From: an uncultured Oscillibacter sp.
Lineage (GTDB): Bacteria > Bacillota > Clostridia > Oscillospirales > Oscillospiraceae
Assembly (NCBI GenBank): GCA_902490355.1
Contig: CABUDN010000148.1
Span: forward strand, 1 to 5,873
Reading direction: 5' to 3'
Length of the DNA stretch: 5,873 nucleotides
Shown: in pieces, positions 5,682 to 5,873 of the stretch
Layout: each line of letters opens with the position of its first letter
Numbering within the stretch: the stretch's first letter is position 1
Position numbers and translations under genes: made by a program
The notes under the pieces: generated by a model
Told to the model about the DNA's origin: nothing
Database searches by the model: none
What the model saw: only the letters and a program-made list of their open reading frames with translations

Positions 5682-5710
5682 ATGATACCCCTTTTTCCGG
5701 TTTCCCGCAA
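5682..5710 (-). promoter_or_regulatory. Probable cysK promoter
   Basis: On the minus strand TTGCGG (5705-5710), 17 bases, then TATCAT (5682-5687). Transcription would begin near 5675, giving a leader of about 28 bases with the ribosome binding site at 5656-5661. The -35 keeps only the TTG core. A better-looking TATAAT at 5665-5670 is too close to the ribosome binding site to serve as the -10. Confidence 0.55.
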
Positions 5711-5736
5711 CTCAAACAGCCCCATAACCGTTTTTC

Positions 5737-5773
5737 AAAAAAGCAGGCCGGTTTTGAAAAACCGGCCTGCTTT
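5737..5773 (-). terminator. Rho-independent terminator of a minus-strand gene to the right
   Basis: Arms AAAGCAGGCCGGTTTT (5740-5755) and AAAACCGGCCTGCTTT (5758-5773) pair perfectly around a very short loop. Read on the minus strand, the GC-rich stem CCGGCCTGC is followed by six T (5742-5737). The plus strand has only three T after the hairpin, so minus polarity is favoured. It separates cysK from an upstream minus-strand transcript. Confidence 0.85.
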
Positions 5774-5873
5774 CAGCGTATCCAGTTCTCTCTGCGCTTA
5801 CGTTCCAATCAAATTCGGCCAGCTTCTTTCGCTCAGACCGGAGCGTCAGACGGATCAAGATTCGGACATGGTG
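5774..5873. other. Right-edge segment; end of an unseen minus-strand gene likely
   Basis: The terminator at 5737-5773 predicts that a minus-strand gene ends in or just beyond this stretch. Two minus frames entering from the edge stop here, with TGA at 5833-5835 and at 5855-5857; a third stays open through the terminator. About 13 residues is too little to choose between them or name a product, so no CDS is called. Confidence 0.4.

Overview
The window looks like a chromosomal stretch from a GC-rich Gram-positive anaerobe of the Clostridia, most likely Oscillospiraceae in the broad sense (Flavonifractor/Lawsonibacter-like). This rests on strong AGGAGG-type ribosome binding sites, sigma-A promoters in short AT-rich gaps between GC-rich genes, a PadR/DUF2812 pair, a SleB-type hydrolase with a copper-amine-oxidase-like N-terminal domain, and a clostridial hexameric glutamate dehydrogenase. 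The genus is inference. No tRNA, rRNA, CRISPR array, transposase or phage gene was found.

Layout. (1) Positions 1-1152, minus strand: a two-gene operon with a PadR-family regulator followed by a DUF2812 membrane protein that runs off the left edge. Its promoter (TTGACA-N17-TACAAT) carries two identical 19-bp palindromes, AATATCG-N5-CGATATT, one filling the -35/-10 spacer and one just after the predicted transcription start. This is the clearest regulatory signal in the window and predicts autorepression. (2) Positions 1339-2115, plus strand: a secreted cell-wall hydrolase, divergent from padR. (3) Positions 2177-2971, plus strand: a TIGR04255-family protein of unknown function with its own promoter, whose -35 box starts at the base after the preceding stop codon. 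(4) Positions 2972-3302: a 331-bp AT-richer gap with a rho-independent terminator, an 11-bp direct repeat and a 10-bp inverted repeat. (5) Positions 3303-4652, plus strand: gdhA, glutamate dehydrogenase, probably NADP-linked. (6) Positions 4715-5647, minus strand: cysK, cysteine synthase, convergent with gdhA. The two genes share one 25-bp perfect hairpin that can terminate in both directions and contains the cysK stop codon. (7) Positions 5648-5873: the cysK promoter, then a minus-strand terminator that should belong to a gene beyond the right edge.

How the genes relate: gdhA (ammonium into glutamate) and cysK (sulfide into cysteine) are both core assimilation genes but have separate promoters and opposite strands. 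The PadR/DUF2812 pair is a self-contained sensing module with no visible target other than itself. The region is mostly ordinary. The least understood parts are the TIGR04255 protein, the DUF2812 protein, and the structured gap before gdhA. I see no complete new multi-gene system.
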